IMG/VR virus record: IMGVR_UViG_3300042691_040178
Location: 1-21,934 of that record
DNA: 21,934 nucleotides
Reading direction: 5' to 3' (one strand)
From: a virus
A program made the translations under genes and the position numbers. This document shows positions 4,812 through 14,163 of the stretch, one piece after another. Positions within the stretch are counted from its first letter, which is position 1; each line of letters opens with the position of its first letter. The notes beneath the pieces are model-generated. The model ran no database searches. It saw only the letters and a list, made by a program, of their open reading frames with translations, and was not told where the DNA came from.

Positions 4812-6693
4812 CTAAATACACAACATTATCAATTGTTGGCAAATTTTTAAAATTCGGTATATATGGTTCTGTTAACTCAAATAATAAATTTTCTATTTCT
4901 ATGATTTTTGAAAATATCCTATTCATTACTTGAGGACAAACAATTTCATTGTCATTTATTTTTGTGTCATAGTTTAATAATATATTAATATTATTAATTT
5001 CTTCGTCCAATAATGAAATATAATTATTGTAATTTAAATCACCGTATCTATCATATTTGTAATAAAATCTACCTTTCAAATTATTTTTAATTTGGATAAT
5101 ATTTGAATATATTTTATATAATTCTTTATTAAAAACTAATGCTTGAACATTTTCTTCAATATTAAGCAATACTTTATCAGTTTTAAAATAAGGTAATTCA
5201 TTATTTTTTAAAATTGAATTATAAATTGTTTTTTCTTTAAAAAATAAAATTTTACTATTTGATAGAACAAATAATGAATCGCTGCCATCTTTTATGTTTA
5301 ATATATCTATATCAAAAAGATCAATCTTTTTATTTTGTGATCCAAATCCCCAACGCAATTTCATATTCTTCCATTTTATTGACTGAAATTTCCATGCGAT
5401 AGATGGGTCTTGGCCATATTTTGATCTAGTAAATGTAGCAAATGTTTTTTTCGGATTAGAAAAGAATTTTTTATATACATTTGATTTTGTGATCAAATAA
5501 AAAACATTTGAATCAACTTCTGAAAAACACATCCTCCTGAATTCGAAATCTGTTTCTTTGTAAAATGAATCTTCAAATTCAAAATCATTAAATTTATAAT
5601 TCAATCCATATTCTCTAAGTAAGAATTTTTGTTTTTTATTATCAAAAAACAAAACATACATTGAATCGTTTAATTCACGCCATCTAATATCTTTTACTTC
5701 ATAATTTATAGAATATTTTAAATTGCGTTTATATACAAAATTTGAATCATATACCTTTATTACCTTGTTACCGGAATCATTTACAAATATTAAATTTTTC
5801 TTTGAGCCTATTATATCACATCCATTAAATTTATTTTTATTTTTAGCGATACCAAATCCGCCTATAGGTTTTATTAAAAATCGCTTATATTCATAAGCTA
5901 TATCACCAGTAAAATATGACAAAATGTCGTATTTAAATACTTGGCCACCACTATTAATTTGCGAATCTGTAACAAATAAATATTTTCCATCAAAAGTTAA
6001 ATCAGATAAGTGCTCGCATTTTTCTTCTGAGAAATTATCTATAACATTTTCATATAAAACTACACCTATATTTGTGAAATCGCTATTTGATGTTAATCCA
6101 ATTAAATGTGTATCGCTGATACCTAATATAGAAGTATTATTAGTTTTGGTTTGTGGAAATATAATAAATTTTTTAAGATTATCTATTTGTGAATAACTCG
6201 ACAATGTAGTTGTTTCATTAAATGTCTGTGATTCAAATAAATAGGGATTAGTATCACTGCTGTTACGAGCAGTATGCCATGCAAATATGGTAGTATTTTT
6301 AGCTATACCTGCAGTATAAGCATATTTGTACGGAATGTCGGTATCACCAAAAAATAATCTCGAATATATATAAATTAAATTATCTTGTATATATTTCAAT
6401 TTGGTATTTATTGAAGCACAATTTACTAATTCATTTGTATCAAAATATATATCTCTTTCCGAATATGGTAATTTATTTTCATCTAATATTGTTCTATCTT
6501 TGAAATATTTTGAAGAGATGAAGTCACCGGCGTAATTATCAGATACTTTAAGAGGTAATGATTCATTAGTTCTATATTGCCCCGAAAATACACTGCCATC
6601 ATTATAAACATTATAAAATCCGCGGTACTTATTCTTTCTCAAAAAAAGTTCATTACCTTCTGCATACCCGTATTTTATCTGATATAGATCCAT
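4807..6693 (-). CDS. Large tail protein with predicted beta-propeller
   Basis: This is a 628-residue protein. From about residue 130 to 500 it shows repeated short strands of the form L-F-V-T-D-S, L-I-F-V-N-D-S-G-N-K-V-I-K-V-Y-D, M-Y-V-L-F-F-D and V-F-Y-L-I-T-K, at intervals suited to beta-propeller blades. Residues 1-125 form a separate N-terminal domain rich in aromatic residues. Residues 510-628 are helical (Y-K-I-Y-S-N-I-I-Q-I-K-N-N-L-K-G-R-F), probably a trimerisation or docking region. I see no catalytic residues. The gene lies among baseplate and fibre genes and follows the 473-residue protein by 5 bases, so it is taken as a virion tail or adhesin component. The fold call is by eye. 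There is no signal peptide. Confidence 0.7.
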   Translation of the reverse strand: MDLYQIKYGYAEGNELFLRKNKYRGFYNVYNDGSVFSGQYRTNESLPLKVSDNYAGDFISSKYFKDRTILDENKLPYSERDIYFDTNELVNCASINTKLKYIQDNLIYIYSRLFFGDTDIPYKYAYTAGIAKNTTIFAWHTARNSSDTNPYLFESQTFNETTTLSSYSQIDNLKKFIIFPQTKTNNTSILGISDTHLIGLTSNSDFTNIGVVLYENVIDNFSEEKCEHLSDLTFDGKYLFVTDSQINSGGQVFKYDILSYFTGDIAYEYKRFLIKPIGGFGIAKNKNKFNGCDIIGSKKNLIFVNDSGNKVIKVYDSNFVYKRNLKYSINYEVKDIRWRELNDSMYVLFFDNKKQKFLLREYGLNYKFNDFEFEDSFYKETDFEFRRMCFSEVDSNVFYLITKSNVYKKFFSNPKKTFATFTRSKYGQDPSIAWKFQSIKWKNMKLRWGFGSQNKKIDLFDIDILNIKDGSDSLFVLSNSKILFFKEKTIYNSILKNNELPYFKTDKVLLNIEENVQALVFNKELYKIYSNIIQIKNNLKGRFYYKYDRYGDLNYNNYISLLDEEINNINILLNYDTKINDNEIVCPQVMNRIFSKIIEIENLLFELTEPYIPNFKNLPTIDNVVYLE

Positions 6694-6698
6694 TAAAT

Positions 6699-8120
6699 TT
6701 ATTTAATATTAGTGTTTTTAAACACTACATCGTTTACGGTTACTCCAACTGGTAAAATTTTATTAATTTTTTCTAAAATAATATTTTTTACATTTTGTTT
6801 AATGATATCATTATTAATGTTGCTATTTTTAATGATAATATTAATTTTATTGCTCTTATTGCCGGGAGTATTTACTGAAAAGGTTCTCTCAATTTGTTCA
6901 ATTTCATTTCGATGTCCTGCGGGCAAAGATGCTACTAAATCTGATGCGCCATAATTTTCTATTAATAAAAATTTAATTTCATCATTTGAAATTGCTTTGT
7001 CAAATAATTTAAAATTTTTAATTGAACAATTGTTCAACATATAATTTTTTGGTTGCTTCAAATATTGAGGTAATGTTATATTATTATGAAAATAAGTAGT
7101 ACCTACAACAAATGATTCTTGCGTAATATCCTGAAAAGAAAAATCAGCTTTAGGAAAATCAATACTTTCATATAATGAACCATCTACGAATATATCAATT
7201 TTGCCTTTTATTGTATTCAGTCTAAAAATAAAATGATGTTCACCATTTTTAAAACTAGATATATCAACAGGTATTTCTAGATCGAGTATATTTCTATTAT
7301 TATAAATATTTTTTAATCTAGTTTTAAAAATTATAGATTTTTTATTTTTGAAATTATGCTTTAAATAATCATAATTTGTTAAATTATAATTTAAACGTTT
7401 ATTGCTTGATTCGTTTTCATAAATTCCATACGAATCAATTAATTTCACATTTTCAAATGTCAAAGAAGATTCATTCAATTTAGCTAAAAAATGTCTTTCA
7501 TCAGTATTATTTCCTAATATTATGGGATAAAAATTTATCCCAGATTCATTATATTCTCTTACAATATCTAATTTTATAAAAGACGCATTTGGTATTATAC
7601 CACTTAAACTACTTTCTTCATTTGTTAAGGTATATATTTTTTCTCTATATTTGTTAAATTTTGTTATCTTTGATTTTGTATGCAACACATAAAAATTATC
7701 ATCATCATCAATAATAAAGTCTCTTATTTCAGACGTGGATGATAATAAAAGATCCTTTGAACTATGATCTAAACTTTCGCGCCAAATTTCAGCGTTACCT
7801 CTTTTATACAAAACATATTCATCACGAAATATTTTAGCATGATATCCATCAAATCCATAAACATTTCCGTTTTTCGAAACAATTGTTTTACAATTTATAT
7901 CGATGGGTTCCTCATCACTTACAAGATCTTGCGGAGGTAATATTCTCACTGAAATTATTTCTTCTGTTTTTAAATTTATACCCAAACAATTATTTTGTTC
8001 AAACAAATAATACAACATATCACCTTCAATGTAGTATGAAATATATTTTTGATTCAGGTCACCAAATGAATCAAAAATAGCACCGTTTGAATAAAATTTA
8101 GATGTATATGGTAATGTCAT
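6699..8120 (-). CDS. Tail protein with propeller-like strands and LamG-like domain
   Basis: This is a 473-residue protein. Residues 20-170 hold propeller-like strand repeats (N-V-Y-G-F-D-G, D-D-N-F-Y-V-L-H). Residues 240-385 look like a concanavalin/LamG jelly-roll: G-E-H-H-F-I-F-R-L-N, then I-D-I-F-V-D-G-S-L-Y, then a typical closing I-K-N-F-K-L-F-D-K-A-I-S segment. Such domains usually bind glycans, so host-surface contact is plausible. The C-terminal 75 residues (A-G-H-R-N-E-I-E-Q-I-E-R) form a separate module ending in V-T-V-N-D-V-V-F. The ATG is 2 bases after the stop of the 726-residue gene, in a different frame and without a promoter-like box, so the pair is translated from one message. 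It may once have been part of a longer chain with that neighbour. Confidence 0.72.
   Translation of the reverse strand: MTLPYTSKFYSNGAIFDSFGDLNQKYISYYIEGDMLYYLFEQNNCLGINLKTEEIISVRILPPQDLVSDEEPIDINCKTIVSKNGNVYGFDGYHAKIFRDEYVLYKRGNAEIWRESLDHSSKDLLLSSTSEIRDFIIDDDDNFYVLHTKSKITKFNKYREKIYTLTNEESSLSGIIPNASFIKLDIVREYNESGINFYPIILGNNTDERHFLAKLNESSLTFENVKLIDSYGIYENESSNKRLNYNLTNYDYLKHNFKNKKSIIFKTRLKNIYNNRNILDLEIPVDISSFKNGEHHFIFRLNTIKGKIDIFVDGSLYESIDFPKADFSFQDITQESFVVGTTYFHNNITLPQYLKQPKNYMLNNCSIKNFKLFDKAISNDEIKFLLIENYGASDLVASLPAGHRNEIEQIERTFSVNTPGNKSNKINIIIKNSNINNDIIKQNVKNIILEKINKILPVGVTVNDVVFKNTNIK
6700..6707 (-). promoter_or_regulatory. Late-promoter-like box before the 628-residue gene
   Basis: The minus strand reads ATTAAATA, then AATTTA (6 bases), then ATG. 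The box has two mismatches to TATAAATA, both in its first three bases, and the TAAATA core is intact. It overlaps the stop codon of the upstream gene. Confidence 0.5.
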
Positions 8121-8122
8121 AA

Positions 8123-10303
8123 TTATCGTGACTTAAATTTTGATTTAAATTTGCATTGTTCAATTTGAATTTTTTGCATTGAAGTACCATCAACTGCAAA
8201 CACATTATTTGGTGATAAAATTCTAGATGTAATTTTTTCATCGGTATATAATATACCACATTCACGGCGATTAATTATAGCATTCTCTTCTTCAGTAAAT
8301 GCTGAGCTTATACTTTTAACTGTCGGTGAAAAGAAATTTAAATGATCAGTTCTAATAACGTCTTTTATAGCGTATGTCGTAATATCGTATTTTCTAATTT
8401 TTTTAATATTGTCAATATTTGTAGCAGAAGATAACACAACCATATCTAGTTCATCTTGCGCCAAATACACACTATCTATTTTTTCGAAAGAAGAATTATA
8501 TATGTTTGTCATGCGGCCTTCCTGTACCATAATAAAGGGTGTAATTTTTTGGTCAGAAAAAACACCGAATCCCCTATCATTGAATGATCCCATTATTTGA
8601 TTACCAAATCCCGAAGACCAATTATATGAATTCATTGAGAATGATAATGTAAATTCATTAGTATCATTAATTTTTCGGTATTCTTCAATCAATGAATATT
8701 CATTACCAGTAAAATTATAACTAATACTACTTGAAGGTTCATCAAAAATAAATTCAAACCCATCATATCTTCTAAATGGCTTCATTCCGTCTGCAATTAA
8801 TGATCCAGACAAAGCGTCTAATATTTTCTTTGCATATTCTTCACCAAGTCGCTGATATATATATTCTTGGTCGTGTGTTAAAACTACATCACTTTTCTTA
8901 TCGAAGAAATACTCACCCCATATTGAGTCGCGTATTTTTTGGGGCGTACTATTCAATTCACTTAAAAAGTTATTTTGCCAAATAAAATTTTCATAATACG
9001 CTGAAGGCGCTAAAATTGTATTTAAATAATTTTCTATTTCATCGTAAAAAGTAAAATTTTGTCTAGAAGATAATGATGATGCTAAATTACATTTTTCCGG
9101 ATAATAATATCTATCTACCCAAATAGCATTTTCATTAGATCCTGATAACCAGGTACAAAGATATTTCGCAGATTCTTTATTTTTTCGCGAATCTTTAAAA
9201 AATAATTTATCTGAATGATAAGGAGTATTGCCAGCAATTGCCCCATTCCTGAACAATAAACTATCATTAATGTTCAGTTGCTCAAATGGATAGGTTGAAT
9301 TGGGTATTTCAAATTTAGTATAATTATCTTTTTTAAAGATATAATCGCTATTATATACATCATACGTAAGAACTATTGAATCGTATCCCAATTCTTGATT
9401 TAGTCCTGTATTCAAAGAATGATATTCTCTCATTGCTATGTTAGGAATATTCAATTCAGTATTTTGCAAATTATCGGCCCTATAACTATAATTTTTATTA
9501 GTATGCTGATTTTTAAGAGTTAAAAAATTTGCTTCTATCTCAGAAGCAGAAATATATGTATAATTATTGTATATTAATATATTATTAGTGCAATTGAGAA
9601 TTGATTTGTGAGGATTGATATTCAATGCATTTTTATTGAATTTCTCATATGAAGCCCACGAACTATTGCTATTAAATGAGAATTCTTGAATATAAAAATT
9701 CAATAAAACACCATTATTTAAATATGGTTCATTGGTACACGATAATTGATTATCTACACATGTCAATACATTATTAAGACCGTTGATTTTTTTGAAAAAA
9801 TAAAATTTGTTTTTATTTTTTATATAATTTAAACGATTCAATGTGAAATCGTATTTTTTCGAAAAAATAAATTCATTTGCTTCAAAATTTAAATAATAAG
9901 AATCAAAACCGTCTCTATACGATATTTGGCAAATATTTTCCGTAAGAAGATTTATTTCAAATGTGCATCTTCGATCCAAATTTTCTGATAATTCTAATTC
10001 AAAATCTTTATTAATTCTCAAAAAATTATTATTTTTAAATTTTATTGATGAAGAAAATAATATGGGTAATTTGTATTTTATATCATTAAATTTAAAAATA
10101 TCATCATTTTTAATGTTTTCAGTTAAAACAAAATTACTATAATTATTAATGCATTGGGTTTTTGCATATTTTAAATATTCTTCGTCACAAAAACCAAATC
10201 CGTCTTGAGAAATAATTTTATTTCCTTTTAAATTGAGATCATTATCTCCAATATATTTGGTACGTAGAGGCTCTACAATCTCATTTTGATGGAAAACTCG
10301 CAC
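8123..10303 (-). CDS. Large tail/adhesin structural protein, GTG start
   Basis: This is a 726-residue protein. The start codon is GTG at 10303-10301, the only sensible start before a long stretch without Met, and it sits 5 bases after a perfect TATAAATA box. The first 350 residues are Asn/Tyr/Phe-rich beta sequence. Around residues 380-400 there is a Y-L-C-T-W-L-S-G-S segment followed by W-V-D-R-Y-Y-Y-P, which I associate with large tail proteins of marine T4-like phages. Residues 520-640 look like a jelly-roll/LamG lectin domain (F-T-L-S-F-S-M-N, G-F-G-V-F-S-D). The end starts another strand-rich module and stops in a basic K-F-K-S-R. No enzyme motif is visible. Its position between the baseplate genes and the fibres suggests a peripheral baseplate or adhesin role, inferred from context. 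Confidence 0.72.
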   Translation of the reverse strand: MRVFHQNEIVEPLRTKYIGDNDLNLKGNKIISQDGFGFCDEEYLKYAKTQCINNYSNFVLTENIKNDDIFKFNDIKYKLPILFSSSIKFKNNNFLRINKDFELELSENLDRRCTFEINLLTENICQISYRDGFDSYYLNFEANEFIFSKKYDFTLNRLNYIKNKNKFYFFKKINGLNNVLTCVDNQLSCTNEPYLNNGVLLNFYIQEFSFNSNSSWASYEKFNKNALNINPHKSILNCTNNILIYNNYTYISASEIEANFLTLKNQHTNKNYSYRADNLQNTELNIPNIAMREYHSLNTGLNQELGYDSIVLTYDVYNSDYIFKKDNYTKFEIPNSTYPFEQLNINDSLLFRNGAIAGNTPYHSDKLFFKDSRKNKESAKYLCTWLSGSNENAIWVDRYYYPEKCNLASSLSSRQNFTFYDEIENYLNTILAPSAYYENFIWQNNFLSELNSTPQKIRDSIWGEYFFDKKSDVVLTHDQEYIYQRLGEEYAKKILDALSGSLIADGMKPFRRYDGFEFIFDEPSSSISYNFTGNEYSLIEEYRKINDTNEFTLSFSMNSYNWSSGFGNQIMGSFNDRGFGVFSDQKITPFIMVQEGRMTNIYNSSFEKIDSVYLAQDELDMVVLSSATNIDNIKKIRKYDITTYAIKDVIRTDHLNFFSPTVKSISSAFTEEENAIINRRECGILYTDEKITSRILSPNNVFAVDGTSMQKIQIEQCKFKSKFKSR

Positions 10304-10308
10304 AAATT

Positions 10309-10316
10309 TATTTATA
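10309..10316 (-). promoter_or_regulatory. Perfect T4-type late promoter box (TATAAATA)
   Basis: On the minus strand the exact T4 late consensus TATAAATA is followed by AATTT (5 bases) and the GTG start of the 726-residue gene. In T4 the box spans -13 to -6, which places +1 on the G of GTG. It lies in the short gap after the 137-residue gene. Confidence 0.75.
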
Positions 10317-10321
10317 ATGCA

Positions 10322-10735
10322 TTATACTTTATATACTCTAATGGCATATTTTGCTAAAGGTCCGCCCGGCGATGTTTGGATAAACATTTCCAAATATTCA
10401 CCAACCGCGGTAATTTGATTAGTATAAGTCATGATATTACCAGATAATGTTGAAGTACCACCGCCTAATTTAGCTAACACACTAGGTGATAATTGATTTT
10501 CACTTATTCCCCCATCTTTTACTTTAAATTCACCGCCTGATAGCGTTAATGTATTTTCGTCTGCAGTATATGCATTTCCTGATATCCTATCAGAAATTTC
10601 CTTTATGAGGTAATCTTTTAAAATATTTGCAGGCGCTGATGCAGTAAAGTTTACTTTTTCTAGAATAATGAGATCATTATCATCCACACCATCCGTCAAA
10701 GGCAAATTTTTTATATCAATAGATACATTACTCAT
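10322..10735 (-). CDS. Small tail fibre-like protein
   Basis: This is a 137-residue protein. The N-terminal 50 residues (I-D-I-K-N-L-P-L-T-D-G-V-D-D-N-D-L-I-I-L-E) resemble small adapter-type fibre proteins. Residues 70-90 contain F-K-V-K-D-G-G-I-S-E-N-Q-L-S, a motif common in phage fibre shafts where chains trimerise, and a related L-K-E-G-G-I lies in the 353-residue fibre. A Gly-rich turn follows, and the last strand (K-Y-A-I-R-V-Y-K-V) parallels the R-Y-I-R-L-W end of the 250-residue fibre. No enzymatic motif is present. The gene has its own late-promoter-like box and stands alone as a short transcription unit, which may let it be made in higher amounts than the long proteins around it. 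The role is inferred from motif and context. Confidence 0.74.
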   Translation of the reverse strand: MSNVSIDIKNLPLTDGVDDNDLIILEKVNFTASAPANILKDYLIKEISDRISGNAYTADENTLTLSGGEFKVKDGGISENQLSPSVLAKLGGGTSTLSGNIMTYTNQITAVGEYLEMFIQTSPGGPLAKYAIRVYKV

Positions 10736-10740
10736 GTGTT

Positions 10741-10748
10741 TATTTAGT
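10741..10748 (-). promoter_or_regulatory. Late-promoter-like box before the 137-residue gene
   Basis: The minus strand reads ACTAAATA, then AACAC, then ATG. Six of eight positions match TATAAATA and the TAAATA core is intact. The spacing is 5 bases as at most other sites here. Confidence 0.58.
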
Positions 10749-11339
10749 TTAGGTATTCACTTCTATATATTCATTAAATTTAGTTACGATATTAGCAGAT
10801 GTAGCAGGTACAGTTGATAATGTACCCGAAAGAATGTTTATTATTGCATCTTCTTCTGCGGATAAACTACTCATATAGTCTCTGTATGAAGTGACATTAG
10901 AACCAGATCTAAAGTTAAATAATTGATTATTATTATTTTTTATTACAAAAAATAAATCATCATTTTCCTTAGTATCTATGAATTGGGCGTTTTGTATTGT
11001 AGCACCTTCGAAATAATCAAGCGTAGAAGGTGGTATAAAAACTAATGGTATGAGATATTCAAATATATTAAAATTGCTATAATATAACCTAATTTGCAAT
11101 ATATCCTTTTTTATATCAGACACTGAATCTCTTTTTTTGAGAAAAAATTTACTTTTTATATCTTCAAATTCATTTATATATACATTGGTATCAAATATAA
11201 TTTTTGTTTTTATTAAATCAGCATTATTGCTTATATTGTAATTCAAATTTAATTCCAATTCTAATTCGTTGAGCACTTTAACTCCATCTAGATATGAGCC
11301 CGAATTACCGTCCACATTCAAATCAATATTAAACAGCAT
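10749..11339 (-). CDS. Hypothetical structural protein in the baseplate block
   Basis: I do not recognise this 196-residue protein. It is beta-rich at the N-terminus (L-F-N-I-D-L-N-V-D-G-N-S-G-S-Y-L-D-G), which could be a small sandwich domain. It ends with a segment L-S-A-E-E-D-A-I-I-N like F-T-E-E-E-N-A-I-I-N near the end of the 726-residue protein, so the two may share a module boundary. The start overlaps the end of the 938-residue gene by 11 bases. A weak A-A-G-G-G-A-G purine stretch lies about 12 bases upstream, too far for an ideal Shine-Dalgarno. With no promoter-like box of its own it is taken as the second cistron of the 938-residue unit. A minor virion component is the best guess from context. 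Confidence 0.62.
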   Translation of the reverse strand: MLFNIDLNVDGNSGSYLDGVKVLNELELELNLNYNISNNADLIKTKIIFDTNVYINEFEDIKSKFFLKKRDSVSDIKKDILQIRLYYSNFNIFEYLIPLVFIPPSTLDYFEGATIQNAQFIDTKENDDLFFVIKNNNNQLFNFRSGSNVTSYRDYMSSLSAEEDAIINILSGTLSTVPATSANIVTKFNEYIEVNT

Positions 11340-14145
11340 AAAAATTTAAACTCCCTTCTAGTATATCAGAATCATAATTACATTCAGGATTAATTAAATT
11401 TATGTCAAACAAACTAGAATGTTGATCATTAATAAAATCTACGGTATTATAGGTACCTGCTTTCATCATCGAAATTAAATTTGCTTTTAAGATTAATAAT
11501 TCATTATTATTGTATTTAAAAAATATTTCATATATATATGGCATATTATTGTTATCGTATAAGGTACAACAAATAGCATGCATTTTATTTCTGGAATTAT
11601 GGGTTATAATGGGTTTTGATACTCTAGTAAAAATAACAGGCAAAGGATTATCAAATTCTTCAATACCCAATAAATTTTTATCAAAAATATATGATATTTC
11701 TTCTATATTGGCATCATTATATGATATTTTATAAATTGTTGGTGATATATTACTATTGATAAAACCGGCATTAGATATATCTATTTTACAAATTAAAGAG
11801 TATTTTTTATTTTCAAAAAAGAATGGTTCAGATAAATTTCCACTTAGTATATTGCTTGGTGTATTTAATGATTTAAATTTTCCATCAAACCCATACTTAT
11901 CGAATATCACATAATTTTTGGTTTTTATATATAAAATATCATTAAATACACCAAAATTCATTATATCATAAATTAATTCTGCTGACAATGTATTATTGTA
12001 ATTATATTTTTTAAGAATATTAATAAATGCATCATTTATGATAGATATTGTATTGTCTTTTATATTTTTTACGTATATTTCTTTCCGCGAAATTGATAAT
12101 AAATTTTTTGTTTGTGTATTACAGTTTTCTTCAATTTCATTTAAGAAAATATTTTTTGTACTATCAAACTCTTCATAAATTTCATTTTGAATGAAATTGC
12201 CGCCATCAACATCTTCGAATACAATAGAAGATAAAATATAATTTTGCGTAAAAGTGGCTTCAAATGTTATAGCATCAAAAAAACTACCGCAATTATATAT
12301 TATGTCGGGAGAACCAAAGCCAAGATCAAAAGGATTTATTTTTAATGAAAAAGTTGCTGTATCTGGTATATCAAATGTTAAACCATCATATATAATATTG
12401 CCAGTAGTGGCCCTTATCATTAAACCATTAACTGCGCCGCCGATACCCCCGTCTAATAATATATTATAATAATAGTTTGAACTAAAAATATTACCCGGCC
12501 AAACATCCCTATCAGAAGAGCATAATGCAGGTAATTGAGTATTATCATCAAATAAAAATATACCACCGTCATACTTGCTAAACGATGTAACGCTTTGATT
12601 TTTAGTAAATCTCTGGTCGGAATATTTTTTAAATTCAGTGGGTTCAAATAATGCAAATTGATTGCCGTATATATCACTTTGCCAATTTGTTATTTTGCCT
12701 TTATTTGCAATGGACAAAAATCCCAATTCTAATCCTTTTTTATTTATAATTTTAGAATTAGCTATTTGATTTTTAGCTATATACCCATAAAAATTTTGTT
12801 CATATGGATTAGAAAATATATCACCTTCTGAAAACCCATCTGATAATTTTTTAATTATGGGGGTATAATCTTGAGTGTGTATTAATGGATATTCATTGAA
12901 ATATCTATTTGTTAGTCCTGTAGTATTACCATATCTGTTTGGATCCGGATATATGTATAGTTTATTTGGTTCTAATTTCGAATAATCTATTTCATAATGA
13001 TTTTTAGGAACCGAAAAATATAATAATCCTGTTTTTTCTGGTTTGAAAAATAAACCAATTTTTCTTAATGTTTTTAATTGAGAATCTTCTTCAATCGAAG
13101 CGGTACTCGGAAAATGTCGGTTTAATAAATTTCCCGAAGGATTTTCTGCTTCGAATAATTTACCAGTCTCTATGTCATTTTTTGAATTGCCAGTTTTTAC
13201 ATAATAAAAATCAGCACCTATAAATTTTTTTATAAGAATACTTTTTAAATCTAAGATATTGGCTGCATAATCTTTATATTTTGATATTAAATTAAAAAGT
13301 TTTTCGCCTGATTTGCAATTTAAATTTGCTTTTGTAATATCATAATTAATTGAAAATACTCTGCCAGTTTCTTTTAAGAATATATCCAATATTTCAAAAA
13401 TATATTTTGTAGTCGCTGCATCAAAATCTAAAAAGATATTTCCGTCTATATTATTAGTATTAGCCGCAAATAATTGCTGTCTTAACACATTTTTAGTGTC
13501 ATATAATTCATGACCTGAATCAGGATCATTGTCTAAGTAAGTTGTATATACGTCGATAAGCTCCTCAATTTCTATATCCAATGTACTTATAATTTCATCA
13601 ATTTTTAATCTAGGAAAATTATAAGCCAAACTTTGATCGTCTGATACTAAAACGTAATCTGTAAGTGAATCGTAAATTGCGCTTTCTACAGATTTTTTCG
13701 TTCCTCTTTCTTGATTTTTATTTGCAGATTGTTTTGTTTTTTCTCTTTTTTCAGAATGATATTTGCATATTTCAATTATTTTTTTTGAATATAATGGAAT
13801 TATAATATCCAAATCATTATCATCATTAAAATCTGCAAGTTTTAAAAAACGCCTTTCTTCTAAAGTCAAATAATTAAGACTTATATCTTTTAATAATTCA
13901 ATATACCTTTCTTTTATTAATTGTTGTGATTCAGAACTGCTATTTTTTTTTACGGTTGACCAAACAAACAAATAATTTTTATAGGCTGCATTGTATTGTT
14001 GATGCGTCAGTCTGATTTCTGTATTTTGCAGAAAATCATAAAATGAAAAAGCCTCTTTAAAATCTTTTGCAGTAGCATTGTTAATTCTATTTTTTGTTAT
14101 AGAATTAGAAGGCAGAGGTAGCTGTTCATTTAAACCAGTGGACAC
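11329..14145 (-). CDS. Large baseplate/tail structural protein, GTG start
   Basis: This is a 938-residue protein. The start is GTG at 14145-14143, preceded by TCTAAATA and TTTTT, the same layout as at gp25. Residues 30-160 are helical and charged. Their core L-T-L-E-E-R-R-F-L-K-L-A-D-F-N-D followed by D-L-D-I-I-I-P-L-Y-S-K-K-I resembles the N-terminal region of large virion proteins next to the baseplate genes of marine T4-like phages (from memory). The middle includes a segment with W-P-G-N-I-F near residue 550. The last 300 residues are beta-rich with short propeller-like strands (Y-V-I-F-D-K-Y-G-F-D-G). No enzyme motif or signal peptide is visible. It follows the 1100-residue protein by 18 bases in the slot where T4 has gene 8, but I see no convincing similarity to gp8. 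Confidence 0.72.
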   Translation of the reverse strand: MSTGLNEQLPLPSNSITKNRINNATAKDFKEAFSFYDFLQNTEIRLTHQQYNAAYKNYLFVWSTVKKNSSSESQQLIKERYIELLKDISLNYLTLEERRFLKLADFNDDNDLDIIIPLYSKKIIEICKYHSEKREKTKQSANKNQERGTKKSVESAIYDSLTDYVLVSDDQSLAYNFPRLKIDEIISTLDIEIEELIDVYTTYLDNDPDSGHELYDTKNVLRQQLFAANTNNIDGNIFLDFDAATTKYIFEILDIFLKETGRVFSINYDITKANLNCKSGEKLFNLISKYKDYAANILDLKSILIKKFIGADFYYVKTGNSKNDIETGKLFEAENPSGNLLNRHFPSTASIEEDSQLKTLRKIGLFFKPEKTGLLYFSVPKNHYEIDYSKLEPNKLYIYPDPNRYGNTTGLTNRYFNEYPLIHTQDYTPIIKKLSDGFSEGDIFSNPYEQNFYGYIAKNQIANSKIINKKGLELGFLSIANKGKITNWQSDIYGNQFALFEPTEFKKYSDQRFTKNQSVTSFSKYDGGIFLFDDNTQLPALCSSDRDVWPGNIFSSNYYYNILLDGGIGGAVNGLMIRATTGNIIYDGLTFDIPDTATFSLKINPFDLGFGSPDIIYNCGSFFDAITFEATFTQNYILSSIVFEDVDGGNFIQNEIYEEFDSTKNIFLNEIEENCNTQTKNLLSISRKEIYVKNIKDNTISIINDAFINILKKYNYNNTLSAELIYDIMNFGVFNDILYIKTKNYVIFDKYGFDGKFKSLNTPSNILSGNLSEPFFFENKKYSLICKIDISNAGFINSNISPTIYKISYNDANIEEISYIFDKNLLGIEEFDNPLPVIFTRVSKPIITHNSRNKMHAICCTLYDNNNMPYIYEIFFKYNNNELLILKANLISMMKAGTYNTVDFINDQHSSLFDINLINPECNYDSDILEGSLNFYAV

Positions 14146-14150
14146 AAAAA

Positions 14151-14158
14151 TATTTAGA
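14151..14158 (-). promoter_or_regulatory. Late-promoter-like box before the 938-residue gene
   Basis: The minus strand reads TCTAAATA, then TTTTT, then GTG. The box has two mismatches to TATAAATA at positions 1 and 2, with the TAAATA core intact. The whole TAAATA-TTTTT-start block is identical to that in front of the gp25-like gene. Confidence 0.63.
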
Positions 14159-14163
14159 GCATA

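Noticed and set aside
5924-6196. Plus-strand ORFs opposite the large tail genes (also 6712-6954, 7883-8080, 8409-8600, 8776-8985, 11510-11734, 12254-12469, 17684-17923)
   Set aside because: Their translations are low-complexity, rich in Leu, Ile, Cys and Ser, as expected from reading antisense through AT-rich genes. None has a promoter-like box or recognisable domain.
8115-8130. 726- and 473-residue genes as one gene broken by a sequencing frameshift
   Set aside because: The downstream frame has its own stop codon four codons before the ATG, and the two genes have a clean stop-then-start junction.
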